Below are positions 1 through 9,000 of a stretch of DNA of 59,194 nucleotides, piece by piece (the first letter of the stretch is position 1; every line of letters starts with the position of its first letter). A model generated the notes under the pieces. The model was not told the origin of the DNA. It saw only the letters and a program-made list of their open reading frames with translations, and searched no databases. Where the stretch lies: positions 1 to 59,194 of the forward strand of contig JAAYQF010000116.1 of assembly GCA_012519425.1 (NCBI GenBank), written 5' to 3'. Both the position numbers and the translations under genes were made by a program. This DNA comes from Bacteroidales bacterium (GTDB lineage Bacteria; Bacteroidota; Bacteroidia; Bacteroidales; Paludibacteraceae).

Positions 1-1
1 C

Positions 2-1033
2 ATTCATCTGGTTAATAATTACTGGCAATCCAACAACAAACCCCAAACCTGGGCATTTTGGGATAATGCAGCCTATCATACCGGTAATATGGAGGCATAT
101 TTTCTTACCAAAGAGCCGGCTTATCTGAAATATTCCGAAGATTGGGCTATTCACAACGAGTGGAAAGGCGCTAAATCGGATAACAAGAGTGAGTGGAAGT
201 ACAACCACTACGGAGAAGGCCATAATTATGTTCTTTTTGGGGATTGGCAAATCTGCTTTCAAACCTATATTGATCTATACAACATAGAACCCGCAGACTA
301 CAAAATCGATCGTGCCCTTGAAGTGATGGAGTACCAGGTAAATTCAGACAAGAACGACTATTGGTGGTGGGTTGACGGACTTTATATGGTCATGCCGGTG
401 ATGACCAAACTTTACAAGTTAACAGGTAATGAACTGTACCTTGATAGGCTCTATGAGTATTATCAATACGCTGAAAGCATCATGTATGACCCGGAAACTG
501 CACTTTTCTACAGGGATGCCAAATACATCTATCCCAAACATAAAAGCACGAACGGTCTAAAAGACTTTTGGGCGCGCGGTGACGGCTGGTTGCTGGCAGG
601 GTTGGCGAAAATCATCCCTGACCTGCCTGACAGCTATGCACACAAACAAAAGTTCATCAAGCAATTTACCGACATGGCTGCCACATTGATCCAAATTCAA
701 CAACCCGAAGGATATTGGACACGCAGCATGTTGGATCCGGAGCATGCACCCGGACCGGAAACCAGCGGTACCGCATTCTTTACGTATGGACTACAATGGG
801 GTGTCAACAACGGTTTATTGAAAGAAAAAACCTACCAACCGGCCATAGATAAGGCCTGGAATTATTTGACAAATACAGCTTTACAGGCAAGTGGAAAGGT
901 AGGCTATGTACAACCTATAGGCGAAAGAGCCATTCCCGGACAGGTCATCGATGCAAACTCACAGTCTAATTTCGGAGTGGGTGCATTCTTGTTGGCTGCT
1001 TGCGAAAGGTATAGATATTTTGATAAAAAATAA
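2..1033 (+). CDS. GH105 unsaturated glycuronyl hydrolase, 5'-truncated by window edge
   Basis: The reading frame is open to the first bases of the window, so this is the C-terminal 343 residues of a longer gene; no start is visible. It reads as a YteR/YesR-type (alpha/alpha)6-barrel hydrolase of family GH105, which removes 4,5-unsaturated uronic acids from oligosaccharides left by polysaccharide lyases, or related capping residues. Supporting motifs are the WWWVDGLYMVMPVM segment, whose Asp (codon 374-376) matches the catalytic Asp of the family, the FWARGDGWLLAGLAKI segment, and the ETSGTAFFTYG segment near the end. Typical family members are about 370-400 residues, so roughly the signal peptide and the first helices are missing. 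It is followed 124 bp downstream by the GH43-GH16 gene, which has its own promoter. The neighbourhood fits pectin or arabinogalactan-protein side chains. The family assignment is fairly secure; the substrate is inferred. Confidence 0.85.
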   Translation: MHLVNNYWQSNNKPQTWAFWDNAAYHTGNMEAYFLTKEPAYLKYSEDWAIHNEWKGAKSDNKSEWKYNHYGEGHNYVLFGDWQICFQTYIDLYNIEPADYKIDRALEVMEYQVNSDKNDYWWWVDGLYMVMPVMTKLYKLTGNELYLDRLYEYYQYAESIMYDPETALFYRDAKYIYPKHKSTNGLKDFWARGDGWLLAGLAKIIPDLPDSYAHKQKFIKQFTDMAATLIQIQQPEGYWTRSMLDPEHAPGPETSGTAFFTYGLQWGVNNGLLKEKTYQPAIDKAWNYLTNTALQASGKVGYVQPIGERAIPGQVIDANSQSNFGVGAFLLAACERYRYFDKK

Positions 1034-1096
1034 ACTTAAATAATTAGATACATTTTACATTTCCTAAGACCTTAAAATATGACAGATTTATAGAAG

Positions 1097-1128
1097 TTGC
1101 TGAAAACTTTCTTTGCATTATAATTTTG
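1097..1128 (+). promoter_or_regulatory. Candidate Bacteroidota promoter of the GH43-GH16 gene
   Basis: TTG at 1097-1099 and TAATTTTG at 1121-1128 (an exact TAnnTTTG match) are separated by 21 bp. This resembles the -33/-7 elements of the Bacteroidota primary sigma factor. The ATG at 1158 would give a leader of about 20-25 nt. Assigned by motif only. Confidence 0.5.
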
Positions 1129-1157
1129 AATAAAACAACATCATCAACTAATGTCAT

Positions 1158-3125
1158 ATGAGAATTGAAAAGGTTCTAAACATCAATTATAAGTACCTCG
1201 CAAGTTTATTTACGATCCTTTTTGCAGCCGTGAACATCGGGGCGCAAAACAATGCTTTCTTCCCCGGAAAAGTATGGCTGGATAACAATGGCAGGCTTAT
1301 CAATGCCCACGGAGGCGGAATATTATATCACAACGGCACCTATTATTGGTTTGGCGAGCACAAGGGAGAGCGCTCCAATTCTGCCTGGGTAGGCGTCACC
1401 TGCTATTCTTCCACCGATTTATACAATTGGAAAGATGAAGGAGTTGCACTGTCTGTAAGTAAAGATCAGGATAGTCCAATCGTAGAGGGTTGTATCATTG
1501 AACGTCCGAAAGTGATATTCAATGAGAAGACACAAAAATTCGTAATGTACTTTCACCTTGAACTTAGGAACAGGGGATACGATGCTGCTAACGTAGGCGT
1601 TGCCGTCAGCGATAATCCGACCGGTCCGTACCGGTTTTTGAAAAACGGGCGCGTCAATGCAGGAATATGGCCACTGAACATGACAGCCGGGCAACGAGCT
1701 CTGAAAGAACTGCCTGACAGTCATGAATCGTGGACTCCCAAATGGATTGAAGCTGTTAAAGAAGGTTCCTTTGTCCGTCGCGACTTCCAATCAGGACAAA
1801 TGTCAAGAGATATGACACTGTATGTTGACGACGATAAAAAAGCTTATCATATTTATGCTTCCGAAGAAAACCTCACCCTTCAAATTGCCGAACTCACAGA
1901 CGATTATCTTGATTATACAGGAAAATACGTCCGTGTACAACCGGGAGGTCACAATGAAGCACCGGCAATCATCAAGAAAGACGGAAAGTATTTCATGGTA
2001 ACTTCCGGCTGTACAGGATGGGCACCCAATGCAGCGCGTTTGCTCACAGCCGGTGATATCATGGGCGAATGGACGCTGCACCCTAATCCTTGTGTAGGCA
2101 AGGATGCCGAACTTACTTTCCATTCTCAAAGCACCTATTTATTACCCGTTCAAGGTAAAAAAAATGCCTTTATCTTTATGGCAGACCGGTGGCGTCCCGA
2201 CAATCCGATTGACGGCCGATATGTTTGGCTGCCCTTGCTGTTTGAAAACGGCATGCCTGTATTAAAGTGGTTCGACAGATGGGATTTGGACATCTTTGAT
2301 CAGATGAATCCGGATTTCAGCGAACCCGGGGAGATAGCAGGATATCAACTTGTGTGGAATGAAGAATTCAATTACGAAGGAGTGCCTGATCCTGAAATAT
2401 GGACGCATGAAAAAGGCTATGTCAGAAATGAAGAATACCAGTGGTATCAGCCGGACAATGCAGTCTGCAGTAACGGCGTTTTAGTTATTTCGGGACAGAA
2501 AGAAGAAAACAGGAAAAATCCCAATTACGAACCTAACAGCAGAGATTGGCGTAAAAACAGAGAATTTATCAACTATACCGCATCCTCCATCAAAACACAA
2601 GGGAAGAAAGCTTTTCAATATGGCAGGTTTGAGATTAGAGCCAGGATCCCGACGGCAGGAGGCTCCTGGCCTGCAATCTGGACCCTGGGAGAATCCATGC
2701 GATGGCCCTTTTGCGGCGAGATTGATATCATGGAGTACTACCGCATCAACGGAGTGCCTCACATTTTAGCCAACACTGCCTGGGGGAAAGCCCAACCCTG
2801 GCAGGCTGAATGGAACTCCTCAAAAATTCAATTCAGGAGGTTTCTCAGAAGGGACCCCAATTGGGCTGATAAGTTTCATGTTTGGCGCATGGACTGGGAT
2901 GAGGATTTTATCAGGATCTATTTAGACGACCAACTGCTGAACGAAACCAGGCTGGAAAACACCTACAATGCACCGGTAGAAGATAAGATCAATCCGTTCA
3001 GACAACCACACTATATATTGCTAAACCTGGCCATCGGAGGCACCAATGGGGGTGAACCTGATGATGCTGCTTTTCCACTTGTGTACGAAGTGGATTATGT
3101 CAGGGTATATCAGAAGAAACCTTAA
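1158..3125 (+). CDS. Bifunctional GH43 (galactosidase-type)-GH16 fusion, exported
   Basis: A 655-residue protein with a signal peptide (about residues 1-29, ending NIGAQ). Residues about 35-385 form a five-bladed GH43 domain of the exo-beta-1,3-galactosidase type (subfamily 24/34-like). The usual Asp base is absent and the first blade reads NAHGGGILYHNGTYYWFG. Conserved acidic residues are E115 (IIERPKV) and E267 (HNEAPAI), and Q324 (HSQST) matches the Gln reported as the base in GH43_24. Residues about 390-655 form a GH16 domain with the ExDxxE triad E521-D523-E526 (GEIDIMEYY) and a C-terminal VDYVRVYQ strand. In Bacteroides thetaiotaomicron an endo-beta-1,3-galactanase GH16 and an exo-acting GH43_24 are adjacent separate genes for arabinogalactan protein, so a fused endo/exo galactanase is the leading idea. 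A laminarinase-type GH16 is the alternative. There is no T9SS sorting domain and no lipobox, so a periplasmic or soluble location is likely. Confidence 0.82.
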   Translation: MRIEKVLNINYKYLASLFTILFAAVNIGAQNNAFFPGKVWLDNNGRLINAHGGGILYHNGTYYWFGEHKGERSNSAWVGVTCYSSTDLYNWKDEGVALSVSKDQDSPIVEGCIIERPKVIFNEKTQKFVMYFHLELRNRGYDAANVGVAVSDNPTGPYRFLKNGRVNAGIWPLNMTAGQRALKELPDSHESWTPKWIEAVKEGSFVRRDFQSGQMSRDMTLYVDDDKKAYHIYASEENLTLQIAELTDDYLDYTGKYVRVQPGGHNEAPAIIKKDGKYFMVTSGCTGWAPNAARLLTAGDIMGEWTLHPNPCVGKDAELTFHSQSTYLLPVQGKKNAFIFMADRWRPDNPIDGRYVWLPLLFENGMPVLKWFDRWDLDIFDQMNPDFSEPGEIAGYQLVWNEEFNYEGVPDPEIWTHEKGYVRNEEYQWYQPDNAVCSNGVLVISGQKEENRKNPNYEPNSRDWRKNREFINYTASSIKTQGKKAFQYGRFEIRARIPTAGGSWPAIWTLGESMRWPFCGEIDIMEYYRINGVPHILANTAWGKAQPWQAEWNSSKIQFRRFLRRDPNWADKFHVWRMDWDEDFIRIYLDDQLLNETRLENTYNAPVEDKINPFRQPHYILLNLAIGGTNGGEPDDAAFPLVYEVDYVRVYQKKP

Positions 3126-3181
3126 AAACATTTCCCAAGGCGTTGCCATTGGATGGTGTGCTGCTGTTACCTCACACCTGT

Positions 3182-3373
3182 CTTCATTTTTTTGTCTTGA
3201 CACAAAAAAACGAAGCAAAAAAAAGTCAAGACTGCGCCCGCTTCGCTCGAAAAATTAGCGCTCGAACAGCTAAATCGTCCAAACTCGCAACTTCGTTGCT
3301 CAGACAATGGACGATTTTTAACGCTGTTCTCACTTATTTTTCGGCTCACCGGACGAGGTCGGTCGCGCGCCAT
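3182..3373 (+). repeat. Hairpin-forming dispersed repeat, copy 1
   Basis: About 192 bp, nearly identical to 16213-16402 in the same orientation. The left part has an A/T-rich hairpin with arms GTCTTGAC (3194-3201) and GTCAAGAC (3225-3232). The right part (about 3243-3350) is a long imperfect inverted repeat: CGAAAAAT pairs with ATTTTTCG, GAACAGC with GCTGTTC, AAATCGTCC with GGACGATTT, with an inner GCAAC/GTTGC hairpin. It holds no credible gene. It lies between the convergent ends of the GH43-GH16 and GH31 genes. It looks like a non-autonomous MITE/REP-type element. The rest of the 3126-3492 spacer shows only a short tandem repeat (see 3451-3468). Confidence 0.85.
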
Positions 3374-3450
3374 CAAACATATTACAAACCTGATGTTGAT
3401 TTTTAAGCCGGTTCTTAGACGGAACTTATCAATCTGTGTAAATCTACCTG

Positions 3451-3468
3451 ATCCGCGTCATCCGCGTG
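3451..3468 (+). repeat. Two tandem ATCCGCGT(C/G) 9-mers in intergenic DNA
   Basis: ATCCGCGTC (3451-3459) is followed directly by ATCCGCGTG (3460-3468), in the spacer just past the GH31 stop codon. Similar short intergenic motifs occur in many bacterial genomes. No function is assigned. Confidence 0.4.
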
Positions 3469-3492
3469 CATCTCCCAATGTTGAATACAATC

Positions 3493-5919
3493 CTAAAACT
3501 TCACACTTTTAGCCTTTCCGTTGTAGGATACTTTTTTGGTAAACTTTTTCGATTGTTCTGAACCTATACCATTTTTCGTATCCACAATAACGAAATTGAA
3601 CTTCCTGGACTTCAGCATGCCGGGAAATTCACCTTCACGGCTGCCTATTGTCAGCGTACGGTTGGCATCATCCCAATTAAATTGGATGGTTGTATAAACA
3701 CCCTTTTCGTAATTGTAGTTGTCGTTTTCGTCTTCATACAACACAAATTCACCATCAGCTCCCGGATAGATACGTATCTCTAAATTATCCCATTTCTTTT
3801 CGGCAGCATACTGTACTTTCGGACCGAAGGGCAAGATAGAGCCGGCACGTATGTACAACGGAATAATGTCGATAGGTACTTCCCTCTGAATGGTCTGCCC
3901 GCCTGCATGAACTTCTCCTGTCCAGAAATCTGTCCATGTAGTACCTGCCGGTAAATAAACATCTTGTGTTTTAATAACAGAGAAGTCTTCCACAGGATCT
4001 GCCCATCTGCGTCTGTTGGACTTTACGTACATGGGATCAGTAACGGGAGTAACCAGGAATGCCTTTCCAAACATATATTGATTACCAATATTATGCACTT
4101 TCGTATCCTCATTAAAGTCCATGAACAAAGCACGCAATATGGAGCCTGAATTACTGGTCACCTGCCAGGCTGTAGAGTACATGTATGGCAACAGTGCATA
4201 ACGCAGGTTGATGTACTTCTCTTTGGTGTCATACACCCAATCGCCTTTTTTTCCTAAATTATAAATTTCTTTCTTAGCATCTGTTCCATGCGAACGCTGC
4301 ATGGGTGTGAAAGTTCCATACTGAAACCAACGGGTGTACAACTCATGATAAGCTTTGTTTAAAGAACCGCCCTCGTAATCCCACAGAAAGAAGCCACCTA
4401 TATCCGAGTTCCAATAAGGGATACCGGTTAATGAGAAGTTCAGTCCGGTGGGAACCTGTAACCTCAATGAGCCCCAGGTACAGGTAACATCTCCTGACCA
4501 GGTATTGGCACCATAACGTTGCTGACCGGCAAATGCACAGCGCGTTAACATATACACACGCTTATCTTCTGATACAGCACGTTGATTTGTATATATACCA
4601 CCGTTGGTCATCAAAGGGAAAGCGTTCACAACACTGCGGTAAGTACCCAGGCCTGTCGGCACATCGAAATCCTTTTCTTGTACATTCAAATGATCCGGCT
4701 CGGTGGAATCCGTCCACCACGCATCAATCCCTTTTGAGAATAATCCTTTATTCAGGTGTTTCCAGTAAATATCACGGGCTTTTTCACTATAAGCATCATA
4801 AACTCTTACGCCTGAAAGTTTTGATAAATCAGGAGGCCATACTGAATATGCAGATTCAGGCCATGTGGTAAATTCCAGCAATCCGTCTATCTCTTTTAAT
4901 TCTTTATATTGTTCGGTATCCGGACCAAAAGAAGCCCAGATTGAAATCATAATTTTGGCATTTTGACTATGAATGTGATCGATCATCTTTTGAGGATCCG
5001 GGAACTTGGGATTATCAAAATTCATGGAGTTCCAGTTGGTATTGGGTCCCCAATACTGCCAGTCCTGGATCACACAATCCAGAGGCACACCTAATTTACG
5101 GTAGGTGTCCACCACCTCCATGGTTTCTTCCTGCGATTGGTAACGCTCACGTGATTGGAAGAATCCGAATGTCCACAACGGGAACATAGGAGCCTGGCCG
5201 GTCAAATCACGAATTTGAGCAATCACCCCATCCGCATTTCCTCCATACATGAAATAGTAATCTATGCAATCCCCTACCTGCGACTCAAAAGACATTTCCT
5301 GCGGATTGTCGTTGTAGGTGGTCGGTGAACAATTGTCCCAGAACATACCATAACCCTTGGGTGATTGAATGATAGGCACACTGGCCAAAAGTGCACGTTG
5401 GCGCATGAAGTGCCGGTGATTACGCTGGTTTAATTGAGCAACCTGCTGCTGTCCCAATCCGTAAATTGCCTCATCCTTATCCAACAAAAAAGCTTGGCGA
5501 ACGGTATAAGTCGCATTGCCCGCATCATTAAAAGGTGAGAACTGTGACCCGTAATCTTTTTCTGTGAATAACAGATCGCCATCAGGCTTCCGGAAAGAAA
5601 CACGTCCCGTTACAGTATTGTACTCAACCCAGAGCACATTGGTTTTCAAATTAGCCAAATCTTGCTGCGAACTGATATTAACCTGAACCTGTTCAGGGGA
5701 TTTGATCACTGACAAACTTTCCTTTCGGGGATTTAATCCTTCGGGAGATTTAAAAACACGCACAATACCCGGTGCATAAAACTCAATACTTACATCCATG
5801 GACTGCACCTGACCTTTGATGCCTTGGGCTGTTTTTTGGAAATCTTGAGCATTTACAGCTGTAAAAAATACGGCCGACAGCAACAATAAGCTGATTTTTC
5901 TTAGAAATTTAAAATGCAT
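3493..5919 (-). CDS. GH31 alpha-glycosidase (probable alpha-xylosidase), exported
   Basis: 808 residues from the ATG at 5919. That start places a clean signal peptide (MHFKFLRKISLLLLSAVFF, then ...VNAQ) at the N-terminus; an upstream in-frame extension has no support. GH31 N-terminal beta-sandwich, then a TIM barrel with the nucleophile region WWTDSTEPD (D404) and the acid/base region SGDVTCTW, followed by GIPYWNSDIGGFF and the usual C-terminal beta-domains. GH31 retaining enzymes of this Bacteroidota type release alpha-linked xylose or glucose. In this hemicellulose context alpha-xylosidase is favoured but not proven. It has no PA14 insert and no sorting domain, unlike the other two GH31 proteins here. 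It lies 112 bp downstream of the larger GH31 gene on the same strand and may be cotranscribed with it. Confidence 0.85.
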   Translation of the reverse strand: MHFKFLRKISLLLLSAVFFTAVNAQDFQKTAQGIKGQVQSMDVSIEFYAPGIVRVFKSPEGLNPRKESLSVIKSPEQVQVNISSQQDLANLKTNVLWVEYNTVTGRVSFRKPDGDLLFTEKDYGSQFSPFNDAGNATYTVRQAFLLDKDEAIYGLGQQQVAQLNQRNHRHFMRQRALLASVPIIQSPKGYGMFWDNCSPTTYNDNPQEMSFESQVGDCIDYYFMYGGNADGVIAQIRDLTGQAPMFPLWTFGFFQSRERYQSQEETMEVVDTYRKLGVPLDCVIQDWQYWGPNTNWNSMNFDNPKFPDPQKMIDHIHSQNAKIMISIWASFGPDTEQYKELKEIDGLLEFTTWPESAYSVWPPDLSKLSGVRVYDAYSEKARDIYWKHLNKGLFSKGIDAWWTDSTEPDHLNVQEKDFDVPTGLGTYRSVVNAFPLMTNGGIYTNQRAVSEDKRVYMLTRCAFAGQQRYGANTWSGDVTCTWGSLRLQVPTGLNFSLTGIPYWNSDIGGFFLWDYEGGSLNKAYHELYTRWFQYGTFTPMQRSHGTDAKKEIYNLGKKGDWVYDTKEKYINLRYALLPYMYSTAWQVTSNSGSILRALFMDFNEDTKVHNIGNQYMFGKAFLVTPVTDPMYVKSNRRRWADPVEDFSVIKTQDVYLPAGTTWTDFWTGEVHAGGQTIQREVPIDIIPLYIRAGSILPFGPKVQYAAEKKWDNLEIRIYPGADGEFVLYEDENDNYNYEKGVYTTIQFNWDDANRTLTIGSREGEFPGMLKSRKFNFVIVDTKNGIGSEQSKKFTKKVSYNGKAKSVKF

Positions 5920-6031
5920 AAAATAAAAATTTAAAATTAAATAATTCGAATTGTATTTCAATCTTTGAGTCTGATTGACAAAGCCAACCTATCGCTTTTC
6001 CCGAAAGAAGGCTTGTCATCAGCATTATATA

Positions 6032-9000
6032 TTATAAAATGATTTTGGAGCTTAACTGATAATCTCCGGTTTTGATAGAAACGATATACACACCGGCTGA
6101 AAGATTCAGTGCTGCCAAATTGATATTTGCATGTTGTACACCGGCTTTCAAAGTTTTAGTCAAGCGGTGCAATTCCCGACCGTTAACATCTACAATAGAA
6201 AACGTAATTTCATCCGACATGAACGCATTAAAGTTAACCTTCAATGTTTGACTAGCCCGATCAAACACCATCTTCACATCGTGATCAGACTTGACCGGCA
6301 GCACATCCGTGAGAGGTTTCGTTACCATCTCGTAACTCCTTCCAATGCGCAACTCGTCAAAACTTGCAGATACACCGGCAGTATTTCCGGAATGACAGAC
6401 TATGCGATTAAAGCCGTTACTTAGGTCAATCGTAATTGAGGTCGCTGCTTCGGCAATATCCGGCTCAGCCGAAAGATCAGGATTGATCCACATATACGCC
6501 GGCACCTGAGAAAGATTGGCTGTAGCCTGAAGTTTAACAACAAGCAGCGTTGCAGGCAAATTAAAAGCACTGACAGTACTTAATCCACTGGCAGTGCTTA
6601 CCACACTAAGTCCCAACACACTTTTCTCCCAATCCTTTCCAATTAAAAGCCTTTCCCGGGTACCATCAAATAAAGAAATCCCCTGCCAGGTAGCTGCTAT
6701 TGAGCCCGGATTGTCAATTTCAATCAGAAAACTTATCCAGATATCCTCATCAGCAACTGTCCAACCGGGACTTAACTCACGTGCGACACGAAGTCCTTGA
6801 GATGAGCTTAAGTTCAATAATAACTTGTTACCGATCGCAGGTGTTCCTTCACCACCGGCACCACTGACAATCGTGGCATCTGATTGTGTGCCTTCATATA
6901 CTGTCCAGGGGCCTTTCCATCCATTCCCGGCTTCGCCTTGATTATGCAGGCCGCCAACGGGATAGTCAAAGGATTCTGTAACAAAATTTATTTCCGTTTG
7001 AGAATCTTCCTTCTCAACAATTAAACGCTCGGGATCAAAATCTACGATCACTTCATTTCCTACGTAATGAACTACTGTGTCGAATGCTGTGGAAATATCC
7101 AGGCCGACTCCATTGGATTTATCAACCAGAACTATTTTGAATGTGCGCTCCGTAAGCATACCTTCAAATGAGCCTTCTCTTTGTCCTATGGTTAATTTTC
7201 CTTCATCATAATTAAATTGGAAAGGAATTTTAGCATAGGCTCCGTCTTCATAATTATAGGTATCTCCCTCGTCCTCATACAGAACGAATTCACCATCAGC
7301 ACCTTTATAAACGCGGATTTCCAAAGGATCAACAGCTTCTGATGCATATTGGATAAACGGTCCCATGGGTATGATAGACCCCGCCTTCACAAATAAAGGT
7401 ATGATGTCCAGGGGAGCCGGAGCCGATATGTTTTTTCCGCCTGTATGATATTCACCGGTCCAGAAATTTACCCAATCACCTTGAGGCAGGTACACAAAAC
7501 GCTCTGTCGCTCCCGGGGTTGTAACGGGATTCACCATCAAAGCAGGACCAAGCATAAATTGATTATCTATATTTCTCACCCGGGTATCATTACGATAATC
7601 CATGATCAGATGACGCATCATCGTATAATTTTCATGGGTTACTTTTCCGGCCAAAGAATAGATATAGGGCATCAATCTGTAACGCAGGTTATCAATTTTT
7701 GCAAGATTTGCAATGGTTGATCGCCTCAATGTGGATGAAGACACCAATGATTTTTCACCTTGTCCGTGAATTCTGAATATCGGACAAAAAGCCCCGTATT
7801 GAAACCAGCGTACCATCAATTCATTATTTTCCAGAGGATACCAGTCTATATAAAAGTATCCGCCTATATCCGTAGTCCAGTAAGGCATACCGCTCAGGCA
7901 GAAGTTCAATCCGGCTGACAATTGAGTTTGGAAATCATACCAGTTGCTGTTAATATCACCCGACCATACTGCGGTCGCATAACGTTGTTGTCCCGAAAAG
8001 GCCGACCGGCTGAGTACAAATGCCCGTTTGTCGGGAATATCTTTTCTCCAGCCACGATAAAAACCTGAAGTGTGTTCAATGGGATAGGTGTTATAATAGG
8101 TTACTCCGTAACCCTTTGCTGTCATAAAATTCTTGCGTTCAACAGCATCCGGGTACCCCTGAGGCTCATTATTATCAGCCCACCAGGCATCCCAACCATA
8201 ATTGGAGAATAATTGAGTTTTCAACTGATTCCAGTAAATCTCTTTTGCTTCATCATTGTGCGGGTCGTAAAAATGATGTGACCCACCACTGGGATAGAGA
8301 GCACCTATATTTTCAAAAGCAGAAAAATTGCGCGCGTTCCTGTGGAAAACAGGCCAGATTGATATCATGGTGTGAACATTCAGGGCATGCAGCGAATCAA
8401 CCAAAGCTTTAGGATCCGGATATCGGGTCGGATTCATGATGTGTGACCCCCAGGGATCAGGTGTCCAGTAATCCCAGTCCTGCACAATACAATCTAGAGG
8501 AAATCCCTTTGCCCTGTAATTGTTTACCATGGTGAGCAATTCCTGGGCAGAACCATATTTATCCTTAGATTGGAACAGACCATAAGCCCACTTGGGGAAC
8601 ATGGGAGCCGCTCCTGTAGCAATTCTATACTGATTGATAACATCATCAGGTTCCGGACCATACATGAAATAATAATTGACCATGGATCCACTTTCAGAGT
8701 TAAACTGGTAACGGGAATTATTGGCAATATTGGCTGAAAAGACCGTTTGTGAATAATTGTCCCATAACAATCCGTATCCCTTAGTTGACAGCAGGAATGG
8801 CAAAGCAACCTCCTTGTTTTGTTGGTCTAGGACCACCTGATGTCCCTTGTGATTCATGATCCTTTGCTGATGCTGACCCAAACCGTACAATGCTTCATCC
8901 TCCGGAGATTCAAAAACCGCTTTACATTGGTTGGTCTCAAAACCTAAAACAGTTACAGGTGTGATATTTTTTTCAGATTCAGCCAGCAGAAGATTTCCCG

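Noticed and set aside
1158-3125. A frameshift or misassembly fusing two genes
   Set aside because: The reading frame is continuous with a plausible linker (about residues 383-395), and both domains are full length with intact catalytic residues.
3046-3406. Small plus- and minus-strand open frames across the first repeat copy
   Set aside because: They read through the hairpin repeat and reappear at the second copy with changed frames, so they are by-products of the repeat.
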